Source of the DNA: Candidatus Bathyarchaeota archaeon
Lineage (GTDB): Archaea; Thermoproteota; Bathyarchaeia; Bathyarchaeales; Bathycorpusculaceae
Direction of reading: 5' to 3'
DNA: 64,000 nucleotides
NCBI GenBank assembly: GCA_026014465.1
Contig: JAOZID010000010.1
Coordinates: 1,584,303-1,648,302, forward strand
The position numbers and the translations under genes were made by a program. The notes under the pieces were generated by a model that was given only the letters and a program-made list of their open reading frames with translations, made no database searches and was not told the origin of the DNA. Shown here piece by piece: positions 16,632-24,309 of this stretch (its first letter is position 1; each line of letters begins with the position of its first letter).

Positions 16632-17135
16632 ATGAGCAAAACTGAAAAGAATCTTAAAGACGCGTTTGCTGGGGAGTCTCAGGCTAACCGAAAGTATTTG
16701 GCATTTGCCCAGAAAGCTGAAGAGGAAGGTTTTAGCCAAGTTGCCAAGCTTTTCCGCGCCGCCGCTGAAGCCGAAACCGTGCATGCCCTAAACCACCTGC
16801 GCATAACAGGCGAAATCCAAGGCACCCTTGATAACCTGTGCGCGGCGCTTACAGGGGAAACTTTGGAATTCGAAAAAATGTATCCCCAATTCATCGAAGA
16901 AGCCAAGCAAGAAGAAAACAAGCAAGCTGCCTGGAGCTTTGATGTAGCCAACCAAGTCGAAAAAATCCACGCAAACCTCTACAAAACAGCCATAACCGCC
17001 CTCAAAAACAAACAACCCCTACCCAACACCGACTACTACATCTGCAGCGTCTGCGGCAACGCCGTCGAAAACCAAGCCCCAACCAAATGCCCCATCTGCG
17101 GCGCACCCCAAACCAAATTCTACAAAGCCCCCTAA
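16632..17135 (+). CDS. Rubrerythrin
   Basis: 167 residues from ATG 16632, with GGAGAA 8-11 nt upstream. The four-helix diiron domain shows ESQANRKY (residue about 15), EAETVHALNHL and a second set of ligands further on; the C-terminal rubredoxin domain has CSVCG and CPICG. It reduces hydrogen peroxide in anaerobes with electrons from rubredoxin-type donors. Neighbouring redox genes (FTR-rubredoxin, ferredoxin) suggest the electron route. Confidence 0.95.
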   Translation: MSKTEKNLKDAFAGESQANRKYLAFAQKAEEEGFSQVAKLFRAAAEAETVHALNHLRITGEIQGTLDNLCAALTGETLEFEKMYPQFIEEAKQEENKQAAWSFDVANQVEKIHANLYKTAITALKNKQPLPNTDYYICSVCGNAVENQAPTKCPICGAPQTKFYKAP

Positions 17136-17280
17136 CCCTTTTCTTCTTTTCTTCAAAACAGCTACGCGCCTTGTCTGCTATGATTTAATGCTGTTTACTC
17201 TTGTTTGTAATGTATTTGTAAACCCTTTTGTGGGCAGTCGTCTGGAAAGGTTTATGTTTGACCGCGGAAATCTAACTCTC

Positions 17281-17340
17281 CGATTTGACGGATCATCCGT
17301 GTCCGTTGGGATGTGGCCCTTTGGGCTGAACCGTAAACAG
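17281..17340 (+). other. Structured leader or small RNA upstream of L15e
   Basis: Between a TATA-like TTTATG at about 17250 and the L15e start there are two clear stems: ACGG-ATCAT-CCGT at 17288-17300 and GCCC-TTT-GGGC at about 17325-17336. The region is GC-rich and non-coding. It may be a structured 5' leader or a guide RNA; no box motifs are convincing enough to assign a class. Confidence 0.3.
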
Positions 17341-17368
17341 ATGAAGACTTGATAGGTGAAAATGAGAG

Positions 17369-17953
17369 ATGTCGTACAAGTATATAGCTGAGGAATGGCG
17401 TAAGCCTGAGAATAGTTTCCTTGATGAGCTTATGCGTCAACGTTTGATTCAGTGGCGCAAAGAACCAACCGTGTTGCGTGTTGAGAGGCCACTTCGGCTT
17501 GATCGTGCACGTAAACTGGGTTATAAAGCTAAGCAGGGTTTTGTTATTGCCCGTGTGAGCGTTCGCCGTGGTGGCTTGCGCAAGGTTCGCCCAAAAGCTG
17601 GACGTCGACCTAAACGCATGGGTGTTAAAAAATTCAAGCCCGCGAAAAGCCTGCGTTTGATTGCTGAGGAACGAGCAGGAAGAAAATTCCCAAACACAGA
17701 AGTTTTGAACAGTTACTGGGTAGGCGAAGATGGACGCCACAAATGGTTTGAAGTTATCCTCGTTGACAAGGCGCATCCTGTCATTAAATCTGACAAGGAC
17801 GTTAACTGGATAACCGAGAAACAGCATAAACGCCGTGCAAACCGCAGCTTAACTAGCGCAGGCAAATCCGTCAGAGGACTGCGGCACCGCGGTATAGGCG
17901 CAGAGAAATTCCGCCCCCACCACAAATACGGCAGCACAGGAGTCCACGACTAA
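17369..17953 (+). CDS. rpl15e: Large-subunit ribosomal protein L15e
   Basis: 194 residues, full length for the family. Typical features are [17 protein letters not shown], a basic [18 protein letters not shown] stretch and the C-terminal [21 protein letters not shown] 17369 has a GGTGA element upstream. Found in archaea and eukaryotes only. First gene of an operon with L13e and RNA-processing genes; stop and next start overlap as TAATG. Confidence 0.97.
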   Translation: MSYKYIAEEWRKPENSFLDELMRQRLIQWRKEPTVLRVERPLRLDRARKLGYKAKQGFVIARVSVRRGGLRKVRPKAGRRPKRMGVKKFKPAKSLRLIAEERAGRKFPNTEVLNSYWVGEDGRHKWFEVILVDKAHPVIKSDKDVNWITEKQHKRRANRSLTSAGKSVRGLRHRGIGAEKFRPHHKYGSTGVHD

Positions 17954-18174
17954 TGCACCACATAAAACCCATCATCATTTCCCCCGGCGGCAAACCCCGC
18001 TTGGGCAAAGGTTTTAGCCCCAAAGAAATCACGGCTGCAGGCTTAACTGCTGTTGACGCACGCCAAATGGGCATACCTATAGACTGGAAACGCAAAAGCT
18101 GCCACCAAGACAACACCGACGCCCTCAAAGCCCACATCAAACGCGACAGCGACATATCCGACGATAAACCTTAA
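17953..18174 (+). CDS. rpl13e: Ribosomal protein L13e
   Basis: 73 residues. Matches the short archaeal L13e pattern: P-G-G-K-P-R-L-G-K-G-F-S, then LTAVDARQMGIPIDWKR and a C-terminal HQDNTDALKAH. L13e is present in TACK archaea and eukaryotes but absent from most euryarchaea, so it is useful for placing the organism. It starts inside the L15e stop codon. Confidence 0.88.
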   Translation: MHHIKPIIISPGGKPRLGKGFSPKEITAAGLTAVDARQMGIPIDWKRKSCHQDNTDALKAHIKRDSDISDDKP

Positions 18175-18240
18175 AACCAAACCGCCATATTTTTACATGT
18201 GCGGTGTTCCCCTTTGTCTTCTAAATTTCCTATCTCTTAC

Positions 18241-18660
18241 ATGGAAATCCGAGTTACCAGCCACGCTACTGAGGACTTAGAAAAAGTCCAAACAGCAGTC
18301 TGTAACACGCTCCCCGAAACCCTAACTGAAGACTTAACCTTCAACAAGGTCTCCTTAACTGGGCACCATGGTAACCCCATTGTTCTCGTATCCACCAAAC
18401 TCTCCGACCGCACCACTTTGCCCTGTGCCTTAGAAAAGTTTGCTCAAGACCTAAACACGCTTGACAAAGACGCTTTAGCCGACGAAATTTTACATCACAT
18501 AGAAAAACACAACCTGTATTTGCGCTTTGACAAACAAGCTGCTTTTTGCGGAGCCCTAAAACTCGCCTCCAACGACCCCATACACTTCAAAATCCACTTC
18601 AAAAACAAAACGCCTCAAGAAATCCAAGAGATTTGCAGGCAAAAAGGGCTACTCCCATGA
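18241..18660 (+). CDS. COG1325-type RNA-binding protein (predicted exosome-associated)
   Basis: 139 residues from ATG 18241 (MEIRVTSHATEDLEKVQ); an upstream extension to 18199 reads as leader. The protein has the L5/L25-like fold pattern of the archaeal COG1325 family: HHGNPIVLV, then DLNTLDKDALADEI and LYLRFDKQAAFCG. Family members are encoded next to RNase P and exosome genes, as here. It overlaps the RNase P p30 gene by ATGA. Confidence 0.82.
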   Translation: MEIRVTSHATEDLEKVQTAVCNTLPETLTEDLTFNKVSLTGHHGNPIVLVSTKLSDRTTLPCALEKFAQDLNTLDKDALADEILHHIEKHNLYLRFDKQAAFCGALKLASNDPIHFKIHFKNKTPQEIQEICRQKGLLP

Positions 18661-19391
18661 AACGCAACTTCACCGATTTGCACCTGCGCCTCAAAACCAA
18701 AACCCCCTCCGACGCCCAAGCATACGCACAAAAACTCGCCGAGTTAGGCTACAAAACCGTAGGCGTCCCCCTCTCACCTGATGCCCGCCCCGAAGAAACT
18801 GCGCAATTCAGAGCTGTTTTTGCTGATGCGGGGTTGGATTTTGTTTCTCGCGTAGATTTGCGTCCTAAAAACCAGCCTGACCTGCTAAGCCAGCTGCGTC
18901 GGGTAAGGCGAAAATTTGAGGTGGTTTGTGTTTTGTGTGAAAGCAAGGATGTTGCGCGGCAGGCTGCTAAAGACCGTAGGGTGGATTTGCTGAATTTTCC
19001 GCTTTTTGATTACCGTCGCCGCTTTTTTGACCGCGCAGAAGCCGAGTTAGCTGATGTGGGTCTTGCGACTTTGGAGGTGGATGTGAAGCCGTTGCTGGTT
19101 TTGGAAGGTCCACCCAGGGTACGGCTGCTTTCTTGTCTGCGCCGAGAACTTAGGGTGGCTTTGGGTTTTCACATGTCCGTGGTGGTTTCCAGCGGCGCAT
19201 CTGAGCTGATGCTTTTGCGCAAACCCCGCGAAGTTGCCCTCATTGCGTCACTGTTTGGCTTAGACGGCCAAGCTGCTTTAGACTCCGTTTCTGCAAACCC
19301 CGCGGCGATTGTGGCACGCAACCGTCAAAAACTTAGCCAAAGCTTTGTTGCTCCAGGCATACAAGTTGTCAGGCAGGGAAAACAATGCTAA
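18657..19391 (+). CDS. rnp3: RNase P protein subunit Rnp3 (p30)
   Basis: 244 residues from ATG 18657, overlapping the COG1325 gene by 4 nt. PHP-like TIM-barrel: MKRNFTDLHLRLKTK at the start, VDLLNFPLFDYRRRFFDRAE in the middle, LEVDVKPLL, and SSGASELMLLRKPREVALIA near the end. It is a protein subunit of tRNA 5'-end processing. Codon texture changes from CA-rich to TG-rich near 18790 and back near 19200. Confidence 0.92.
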   Translation: MKRNFTDLHLRLKTKTPSDAQAYAQKLAELGYKTVGVPLSPDARPEETAQFRAVFADAGLDFVSRVDLRPKNQPDLLSQLRRVRRKFEVVCVLCESKDVARQAAKDRRVDLLNFPLFDYRRRFFDRAEAELADVGLATLEVDVKPLLVLEGPPRVRLLSCLRRELRVALGFHMSVVVSSGASELMLLRKPREVALIASLFGLDGQAALDSVSANPAAIVARNRQKLSQSFVAPGIQVVRQGKQC

Positions 19392-19705
19392 AACGCGTAA
19401 AACGCCGCTACATAGCCTTGCAACTAGATATCCAATGCATGCCTGCTGAGCGCGAATTCATGGATGCCGTTTGGGGCTCCGTGACGCGGCTTTACGGCGA
19501 GTTTGGAGCAAGCTTTGCCGGGCTGGTCCTAATTGATTACGTCCCTGAACACAAACTGGCAATGCTACGAGTAAACTTGTGCGCCGCAGATTCCACACGA
19601 GTAGCCTTAGCAACTATTAGGAGCATTGCAGAACACGACGCCGCCGTGCATGTCTTGGCGATTTCAGGAACCATAAAAGCCCTGCGCAACAAAATACGCC
19701 TCTAA
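19385..19705 (+). CDS. rnp2: RNase P protein subunit Rnp2 (Pop5)
   Basis: 106 residues, ferredoxin-like fold: MLKRVKRRYIALQLDI, then FMDAVWGSVTRLYGEFGAS, LIDYVPEHKLAMLRVN and the final SGTIKALRNK. It partners Rnp3 in the RNase P holoenzyme, and the genes overlap by 7 nt. Last gene of the L15e operon. Confidence 0.93.
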   Translation: MLKRVKRRYIALQLDIQCMPAEREFMDAVWGSVTRLYGEFGASFAGLVLIDYVPEHKLAMLRVNLCAADSTRVALATIRSIAEHDAAVHVLAISGTIKALRNKIRL

Positions 19706-19800
19706 CCTCCTTTCTTTTTGCTGCTTCCTTGGTGTACCCTCCCCTTTTTTGAAGAGCCTGTTTTACTTGCCTTTTTTGTTTTAGGGCTCAAAACGGCTGT

Positions 19801-19860
19801 TTCTTGCGTCACTATGTGTCCCTATGCGTCTCTGTGCGTCTTTTCTCGTCTTTTTGCGTC
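19801..19860 (+). repeat. Six tandem decamers ending in GTC
   Basis: Six consecutive 10-bp units end in TGCGTC or a one- or two-base variant: ttcTTGCGTC, acTATGTGTC, ccTATGCGTC, tcTGTGCGTC, ttttcTCGTC, tttTTGCGTC. The phase is exact over 60 bp. It lies in non-coding DNA upstream of the NfeD/SPFH operon. Confidence 0.7.
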
Positions 19861-19890
19861 ATGGCCTCTTTGGAGCTTCTTGCCTGCGTT

Positions 19891-19930
19891 GTCTGTTGAT
19901 GCTTGCTGATGTCCATCGATGACTGTCGAT
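19891..19930 (+). repeat. Four tandem decamers, G...GAT type
   Basis: Four consecutive units of 10 bp: GTCTGTTGAT, GCTTGCTGAT, GTCCATCGAT, GACTGTCGAT. They are in register with the upstream array (30 bp of weaker sequence between). A TATA-like CTTATATG follows at about 19933 and another, TTTATACAT, at about 19946, before the NfeD-like gene. Confidence 0.65.
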
Positions 19931-19974
19931 ATCCTTATATGTTCATTTATACATATTAATGGTGGGTAACGCCT

Positions 19975-20424
19975 TTGAAAGCCTTTTTCACTGTTAAAGC
20001 CGACGAGCTTAAAATTGCGCAGCTGCTTTCAAAATTTGCGGACAAATACCGCATGTCCTACAAGCTCAATCGCCGCGGAACTGCTTTCCTGCTAGAAGTC
20101 GATTTGAGCAGCGACGATTTAGGAGAATTCATCAGACGCATGAATCACCTCAAAGACGCAGAGTTCAAAATGGAGGAAATCCGCGGAGGCGGTTTTTTAG
20201 ACCCGCTCAACGTCAGCTTGACAAGGACAAACGCAGATGTGATGATAGGCAAAGAAACATTTGCCAAAAACGACATAACCCCGCTTGACGGCGGAACCGT
20301 TCGCGTTGGCGGCGAATTGTGGCTGGCGCGGCCTGCAGATAACGAGGTTATTGCGCAGGGCAGCAAAGTGAGAGTGGTTCGCATCGAAGGGGTCACCCTA
20401 ATAGTTGAAGGAGTGACTGAATAA
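19975..20424 (+). CDS. NfeD-like OB-fold protein with novel N-terminal domain
   Basis: 149 residues from TTG 19975, with GGTGGG about 10 nt upstream. The C-terminal half (DVMIGKETFAKNDITPLDGG, then VRVVRIEGVTLIVEGV) is an NfeD OB-fold. The N-terminal 75 residues (KAFFTVKADELKIAQLLSKF...) are not the protease or membrane segment usually found in NfeD proteins; their strand/helix pattern is unfamiliar. No membrane helix. It is encoded 2 nt before an SPFH protein; NfeD and SPFH proteins act together at membranes. Confidence 0.72.
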   Translation: MKAFFTVKADELKIAQLLSKFADKYRMSYKLNRRGTAFLLEVDLSSDDLGEFIRRMNHLKDAEFKMEEIRGGGFLDPLNVSLTRTNADVMIGKETFAKNDITPLDGGTVRVGGELWLARPADNEVIAQGSKVRVVRIEGVTLIVEGVTE

Positions 20425-20426
20425 AA

Positions 20427-21347
20427 TTGTATGAACTAGAAATAATTGCTGTTATTGTTGTGGTCGTTATTTTTGTGCTGTTTTCAGCATCCGTGAAAAA
20501 GGTCAACCAGTACGAAAAGGGCATCGTGGAGCGGTTTAACGCTTACGAAAAAATGGTTGAGCCCGGGCTTCGAATGGTGGTGCCTTTTGTGGAGCGCATC
20601 TACCGCGTAAACATGCGCGAACAAGTAATCGATGTGCCGCCGCAGGAAATCATCACTGAAGATAACGTCGTCGTCACCATAGACGCCGTAATCTACTACC
20701 AAGTCATAGACGCCAAACGGGCGCTGTACGAAATCGAAGACTTCGAACTCGCCATCATCAAGCTAGCTCAAACCACTTTGCGCAACATCGTAGGTGAGAT
20801 GTCTTTGGACGTGTGCTTGACAAGCCGCGAAAAAATCAACGTGGAACTGCGCAGCGTACTTGACCAGGCAACTGACAAATGGGGAACCAAGGTGAATCGC
20901 ATTGAACTGCAACGCATTGACCCGCCCCAAGACATCCAGCTTGCCATGCACAAGCAAAAAACCGCCGAACAAGAAAGACGCCAACTACGCCTGCTCGCTA
21001 CAGGACGCAAAGAAGCCGCAGAGCAAGAAAAACTTGGAGCCATCCTAACAGCGCAGGGAGCAAAGCAAGCTGCCATACTTGAAGCGGAGGGTGAAGCCAA
21101 ATCCGTAGAGTTAGTTGCCGAAGCCCAAGCCAAAGCCATCAAAGTCGTCTCAGAATCCGCCAATCAGTACTTCAAAGAAAACGCGCAGCTAAACAAGAGA
21201 CTAGACGTCGTGCAAGAAACCTTTAGCCAACAAACCAAAATCGTAGTCCCCTCAAACTCTGACATCCTAAACGTCATAGGACTCGAAGGCACAACCGTAC
21301 TACCCCTAAACAAGGAAGCCAAGAAAACCACAAATGAGCGCGAGTAA
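20427..21347 (+). CDS. SPFH/band-7 membrane protein (stomatin-like)
   Basis: 306 residues. N-terminal membrane helix (about 5-22), then the SPFH domain with YEKGIVERFNAYEKMVEPGL, VPFVERIYRVNMREQV, VDVPPQ-like segment and TTLRNIVGEM, and a long Ala/Glu/Gln-rich coiled coil (about 185-260). TTG 20427 follows the NfeD-like stop by 2 nt. SPFH proteins oligomerise into membrane microdomain scaffolds and modulate proteases. Confidence 0.92.
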   Translation: MYELEIIAVIVVVVIFVLFSASVKKVNQYEKGIVERFNAYEKMVEPGLRMVVPFVERIYRVNMREQVIDVPPQEIITEDNVVVTIDAVIYYQVIDAKRALYEIEDFELAIIKLAQTTLRNIVGEMSLDVCLTSREKINVELRSVLDQATDKWGTKVNRIELQRIDPPQDIQLAMHKQKTAEQERRQLRLLATGRKEAAEQEKLGAILTAQGAKQAAILEAEGEAKSVELVAEAQAKAIKVVSESANQYFKENAQLNKRLDVVQETFSQQTKIVVPSNSDILNVIGLEGTTVLPLNKEAKKTTNERE

Positions 21348-21365
21348 ACGGGGAAGTGAAACAAC

Positions 21366-21719
21366 ATGGACACTTCTCTTTTTATTCCTATACTCTTCCT
21401 GCTCCTGTTTGGTGTCGTCATGTTTCTTAGCCTAGTCGCGTCAATGAAGCAAAAAAAATCCTGGAACCAACAGCCATATCAAAGCAGCACAAACCCCCAA
21501 AATTCCCAATACAACCAACCCCCCACTGCCCCCCGCTACGTCACTTCCCCCGACGGCTTTAGCGACCAAATGGAACTCGACATCCGCTTACCCTACCGCC
21601 AATTCAAACTACTGCACCCAGAAAGCAACCTAGACTACGAACGCTACAAACAAATGCAAATGCAAAAAGCCTTCAAACGCTCCATAAGCTCCCAACAAAA
21701 CAAACGCATGGTACGATAA
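21366..21719 (+). CDS. Single-helix membrane protein, unknown
   Basis: 117 residues: one N-terminal membrane helix (IPILFLLLFGVVMFLSLVAS), then a Gln/Asn/Pro-rich linker (about 30-60) and a conserved-looking charged C-terminal part (MELDIRLPYRQFKLLHPESN). Lies 18 nt behind the SPFH gene, so it is the third gene of that operon and may be a partner of the microdomain. No recognised family. Confidence 0.6.
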   Translation: MDTSLFIPILFLLLFGVVMFLSLVASMKQKKSWNQQPYQSSTNPQNSQYNQPPTAPRYVTSPDGFSDQMELDIRLPYRQFKLLHPESNLDYERYKQMQMQKAFKRSISSQQNKRMVR

Positions 21720-21781
21720 AACCGCACCAAACCCCCAACTTTTTTGAAAACAAACAAAGAACGAAAAAGAAGAAAAGAGGT

Positions 21782-22945
21782 TTAGAGTAGGTGGCGTGCG
21801 ATGCCTACGAGTTTGGGTTTTCGCATGAGGACTTTGGCTAGGGTGCCTAGTTTTGCGCCTCGGGCGAATTCGATGATGTCTTCGGGTTTAAGGGCATCTA
21901 CGAGGTCGTTGAGGTCTTGGTCGGAGAGTTTTTCTAGGGTTTCGCGGAGTTTTTCGACTTTTTTGAGGTGGCTGCCGCGTTCGTCCCACCAGACTTCGTT
22001 GTAGGTGGAGAGTGCTTTTTTGGAGACATCATCTTTTTTGAGGCATGTTGTTATGGTGTCGGCTGCGAGTTGCCCGGATATGACGGCTTCTTTTATGCCC
22101 CCGCCGTGGATTGCGTTGACGTGGTTTGCGCCTTCTCCGCACAGTACGAAACCGTTTGCAACCATGTCTTTGACTAAGCCGCCCACGGGGACACAGCCCG
22201 CGTTAACTTCCAAAATCGAGCCCTTGCTAATTTCAGGGTGCTGCGCGAGGAATTGGTTCATGAATTCTTTGGGTTTTTTGTCTTGGGGCACGATGCCTAA
22301 CCCTACGTTTGCTCGGTGTTCGCCTTTGGGGAAGACCCACACGTAGCCTCTGGGGGCTAGGACGCTGGAGAGGTAGATGTGTATGAAGTCAGGGTCAGTT
22401 TCGATGTTAGTCATCTCGTATTGGATGCAGGAGTCAATTAGGTTAACTTTTGAGTACACGCCCAAAGCTTGAGTACGCAAAGGAGACTCAGCGCCCGTAG
22501 CGCAGACAACCACTTTGGCTTTGTCCTCACACTCGTTGCCCAAAAACTCGGCTTTCACGCCCGTATAGTAGCCCCTATCGTCTTTGAGTAGGCTTGAAAC
22601 AAACGTGTTCGCCTGAACCTGTGCGCCTGCTTTGACGGCTTCTTCAGCAAGCCATTTATCGAAAACTTTGCGCTCTAAAACCATGCCGCCCTTCTCCAAC
22701 ACAGCATCTAAGTGTCTGCCATCGGGAGCATATATTCTGGCGCCTTTGATTCTTCGGGCTATGCACCGTTCGGGGACTTTGCCTACGAAGTCTTGGCTGG
22801 CTTCGCTTATGCCTTCGCCGCATCGTTTGGGAGCGCCGATTTCAGCTCTTTTCTCATATACTTTGACGGAGAGTCCGTTTTCTGCAAGTTTTTTTGCGCA
22901 GGCGGTTCCTGCAGGTCCTGCTCCGATTACTATTACATCGTTCAT
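21782..22945 (-). CDS. Geranylgeranyl-reductase family flavoprotein
   Basis: 387 residues from ATG 22945. N-terminal FAD site VIVIGAGPAGTACAKKLAE, the family motif CGEGIS, ERKVFDKWLAEEA, and GVGLGIV-type core with APRGYVWVFPKGEHRANVGLG, then LCGEGANHVNAIHGGGIKEA. These enzymes saturate geranylgeranyl chains of archaeal ether lipids. The gene overlaps the stop of a ferredoxin gene by 4 nt (ATGA), which indicates the electron donor. Substrate within the family is not certain. Confidence 0.88.
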   Translation of the reverse strand: MNDVIVIGAGPAGTACAKKLAENGLSVKVYEKRAEIGAPKRCGEGISEASQDFVGKVPERCIARRIKGARIYAPDGRHLDAVLEKGGMVLERKVFDKWLAEEAVKAGAQVQANTFVSSLLKDDRGYYTGVKAEFLGNECEDKAKVVVCATGAESPLRTQALGVYSKVNLIDSCIQYEMTNIETDPDFIHIYLSSVLAPRGYVWVFPKGEHRANVGLGIVPQDKKPKEFMNQFLAQHPEISKGSILEVNAGCVPVGGLVKDMVANGFVLCGEGANHVNAIHGGGIKEAVISGQLAADTITTCLKKDDVSKKALSTYNEVWWDERGSHLKKVEKLRETLEKLSDQDLNDLVDALKPEDIIEFARGAKLGTLAKVLMRKPKLVGIARHLL

Positions 22946-23118
22946 TGTTTGGTCACCTTTATGGCTTCTACGGGGCATGCGGTTTGGCAGATTCCGCACA
23001 GCGTGCAGAGTTGGGTGTTGTTGATTACGTTGTCTTTTAGTTCTAGTGCGGCTGTTGGGCAAACAGAGACGCATCCGCCGCATCGCAGGCATCGGTTATT
23101 GTTTATTTTCCATGTCAT
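22942..23118 (-). CDS. Dicluster [4Fe-4S] ferredoxin
   Basis: 58 residues from ATG 23118 (an in-frame ATG four codons upstream is possible). Two full motifs: CLRCGGCVSVCP and CTLCGICQTACP. It is translationally coupled to the geranylgeranyl-reductase-type gene and is its probable electron donor. Transcription is divergent from an HTH gene; a TATA-like element on the minus strand lies at 23149-23157. Confidence 0.88.
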   Translation of the reverse strand: MTWKINNNRCLRCGGCVSVCPTAALELKDNVINNTQLCTLCGICQTACPVEAIKVTKQ

Positions 23119-23133
23119 AAGCTTTAACATCCG

Positions 23134-23226
23134 TACACAGGGTGTGGTTTTTATACCTTGTTGGATAAGTAAACTTGTGCTGTGGCTCTTATAAATCATA
23201 AAGTGAGCCGCCACACACCAGGTGTG
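23134..23226. promoter_or_regulatory. Divergent promoter with two related palindromes
   Basis: CACACC-A-GGTGTG (23214-23226) is a perfect palindrome 6 bp before the HTH gene start. TACACAGGGTGTG (23134-23146) matches it at 10 of 13 positions and lies just before the ferredoxin start. TATA-like elements are at 23188-23196 (plus) and 23149-23157 (minus), each with its palindrome downstream, the arrangement expected for repression of both directions. Confidence 0.55.
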
Positions 23227-23232
23227 CCCTAA

Positions 23233-23676
23233 ATGAGCCCAAAGATTGCTCTAAGCGCTGAGCTGCGCAAACTTATCGAAAACCGCCTAGACCACACCCT
23301 CCAAGGCATACAAGCAACGCTCGCCGAAATCACCGAGAAACAAGAACTAAACCCCAAAGCCCTCGAAGAAGAACTAACCAGCCTAGAAGCCACCTTTGAT
23401 TTGCTCTTCCAAAAATGGAACCTCAAAATCCTCTACACCCTCTTCCTCAAAGAAACCATGGGATTTGGCGAACTAAAAAACGTCCTCAACGTCAACTCGC
23501 GCACCCTAAGCGACAAACTCAAAACCCTCCAAACCCACCGCTACATAGACCGCAACGTCCAAAACGGACCACCCCTACGCGTAGAATACAAACTAACCAA
23601 AAAAGGCAAAAACACCGTTCTGCTCGCAGTGCCCCTGCTCTACTACGCCGTCACCGAAGAAGACCCAAAAAACTAA
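23233..23676 (+). CDS. HxlR-like winged-helix transcription regulator
   Basis: 147 residues. An N-terminal helical segment (about 1-60) is followed by an HxlR-type winged helix: KWNLKILYTLFLKETMGFGE, then NSRTLSDKLKTLQTHRYIDR and VEYKLTKKGK. It is divergent from the ferredoxin/reductase operon and has a palindrome 6 bp before its start, which suggests autoregulation and control of the lipid-reduction genes. Its stop overlaps that of the convergent Lrp gene by 4 nt. Confidence 0.82.
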   Translation: MSPKIALSAELRKLIENRLDHTLQGIQATLAEITEKQELNPKALEEELTSLEATFDLLFQKWNLKILYTLFLKETMGFGELKNVLNVNSRTLSDKLKTLQTHRYIDRNVQNGPPLRVEYKLTKKGKNTVLLAVPLLYYAVTEEDPKN

Positions 23677-24179
23677 TCCGTTTGCCGTTTTAGTGGCACC
23701 GCAACTTTAGTTGTGTCCTTGACGGTTTCAAAAACCATGCACGTTAGCGTTTTTTCCAGTCCGTTGATTATGCGCAGTTTGTCCACCACGAATTTTCCCA
23801 CGGCGTCCACGTTTTCGGTTCGCAGCTTGACTAGCAAATCCCAGTCTCCCGTGATTATGTGTACTTCTTGAACTTCTGCGTGCTTGGCGATTTCTTCGGC
23901 TACCATGCGCTGCGAGATTGGCAAGCCATTTGCTGCTTTTTCCCGATACGAAACCGATGCTAAGATGAATGCTGCGGTTGCGGCTCCGAGTTTTTCGGGT
24001 GCGACGATGGCTCGGTATTGGCGGATTATGCCTTGTTCTTCCATGCGTTTGGTTTTGGCAAAGACGGTGGTTAAGGGGGTATTGGTTTTTTTGGCGATTT
24101 GTTTGGCGGTGAGTTTGCTGTTTTCTTGGATGAGCGCAAGTATGGCGAGGTCTTTTTCGTCTAGCCTGATTGCTGGCAT
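23673..24179 (-). CDS. Lrp/AsnC family transcription regulator
   Basis: 168 residues. N-terminal winged helix (LDEKDLAILALIQENSKLTA, then TPLTTVFAKTKRMEEQGIIR) and the C-terminal RAM domain (AATAAFILASVSY, VHIITGDWDLLVKLR). Binds amino acids in the effector site of an octameric regulator. It is divergently transcribed from an asparagine synthetase gene with 130 bp of AT-rich promoter DNA between them, so asparagine is a reasonable guess for the effector. Confidence 0.92.
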   Translation of the reverse strand: MPAIRLDEKDLAILALIQENSKLTAKQIAKKTNTPLTTVFAKTKRMEEQGIIRQYRAIVAPEKLGAATAAFILASVSYREKAANGLPISQRMVAEEIAKHAEVQEVHIITGDWDLLVKLRTENVDAVGKFVVDKLRIINGLEKTLTCMVFETVKDTTKVAVPLKRQTD

Positions 24180-24309
24180 AATTTGTAAATATTACAGCTT
24201 TAATTATTGAAGGTTATGGTTTTTTGTAAGAATTACAGTTTTTTTTATAAAAAATTTATAATGTAGCTTGCGCACCTACTGTCAATAACAACATCCGAGA
24301 TGAACAATC

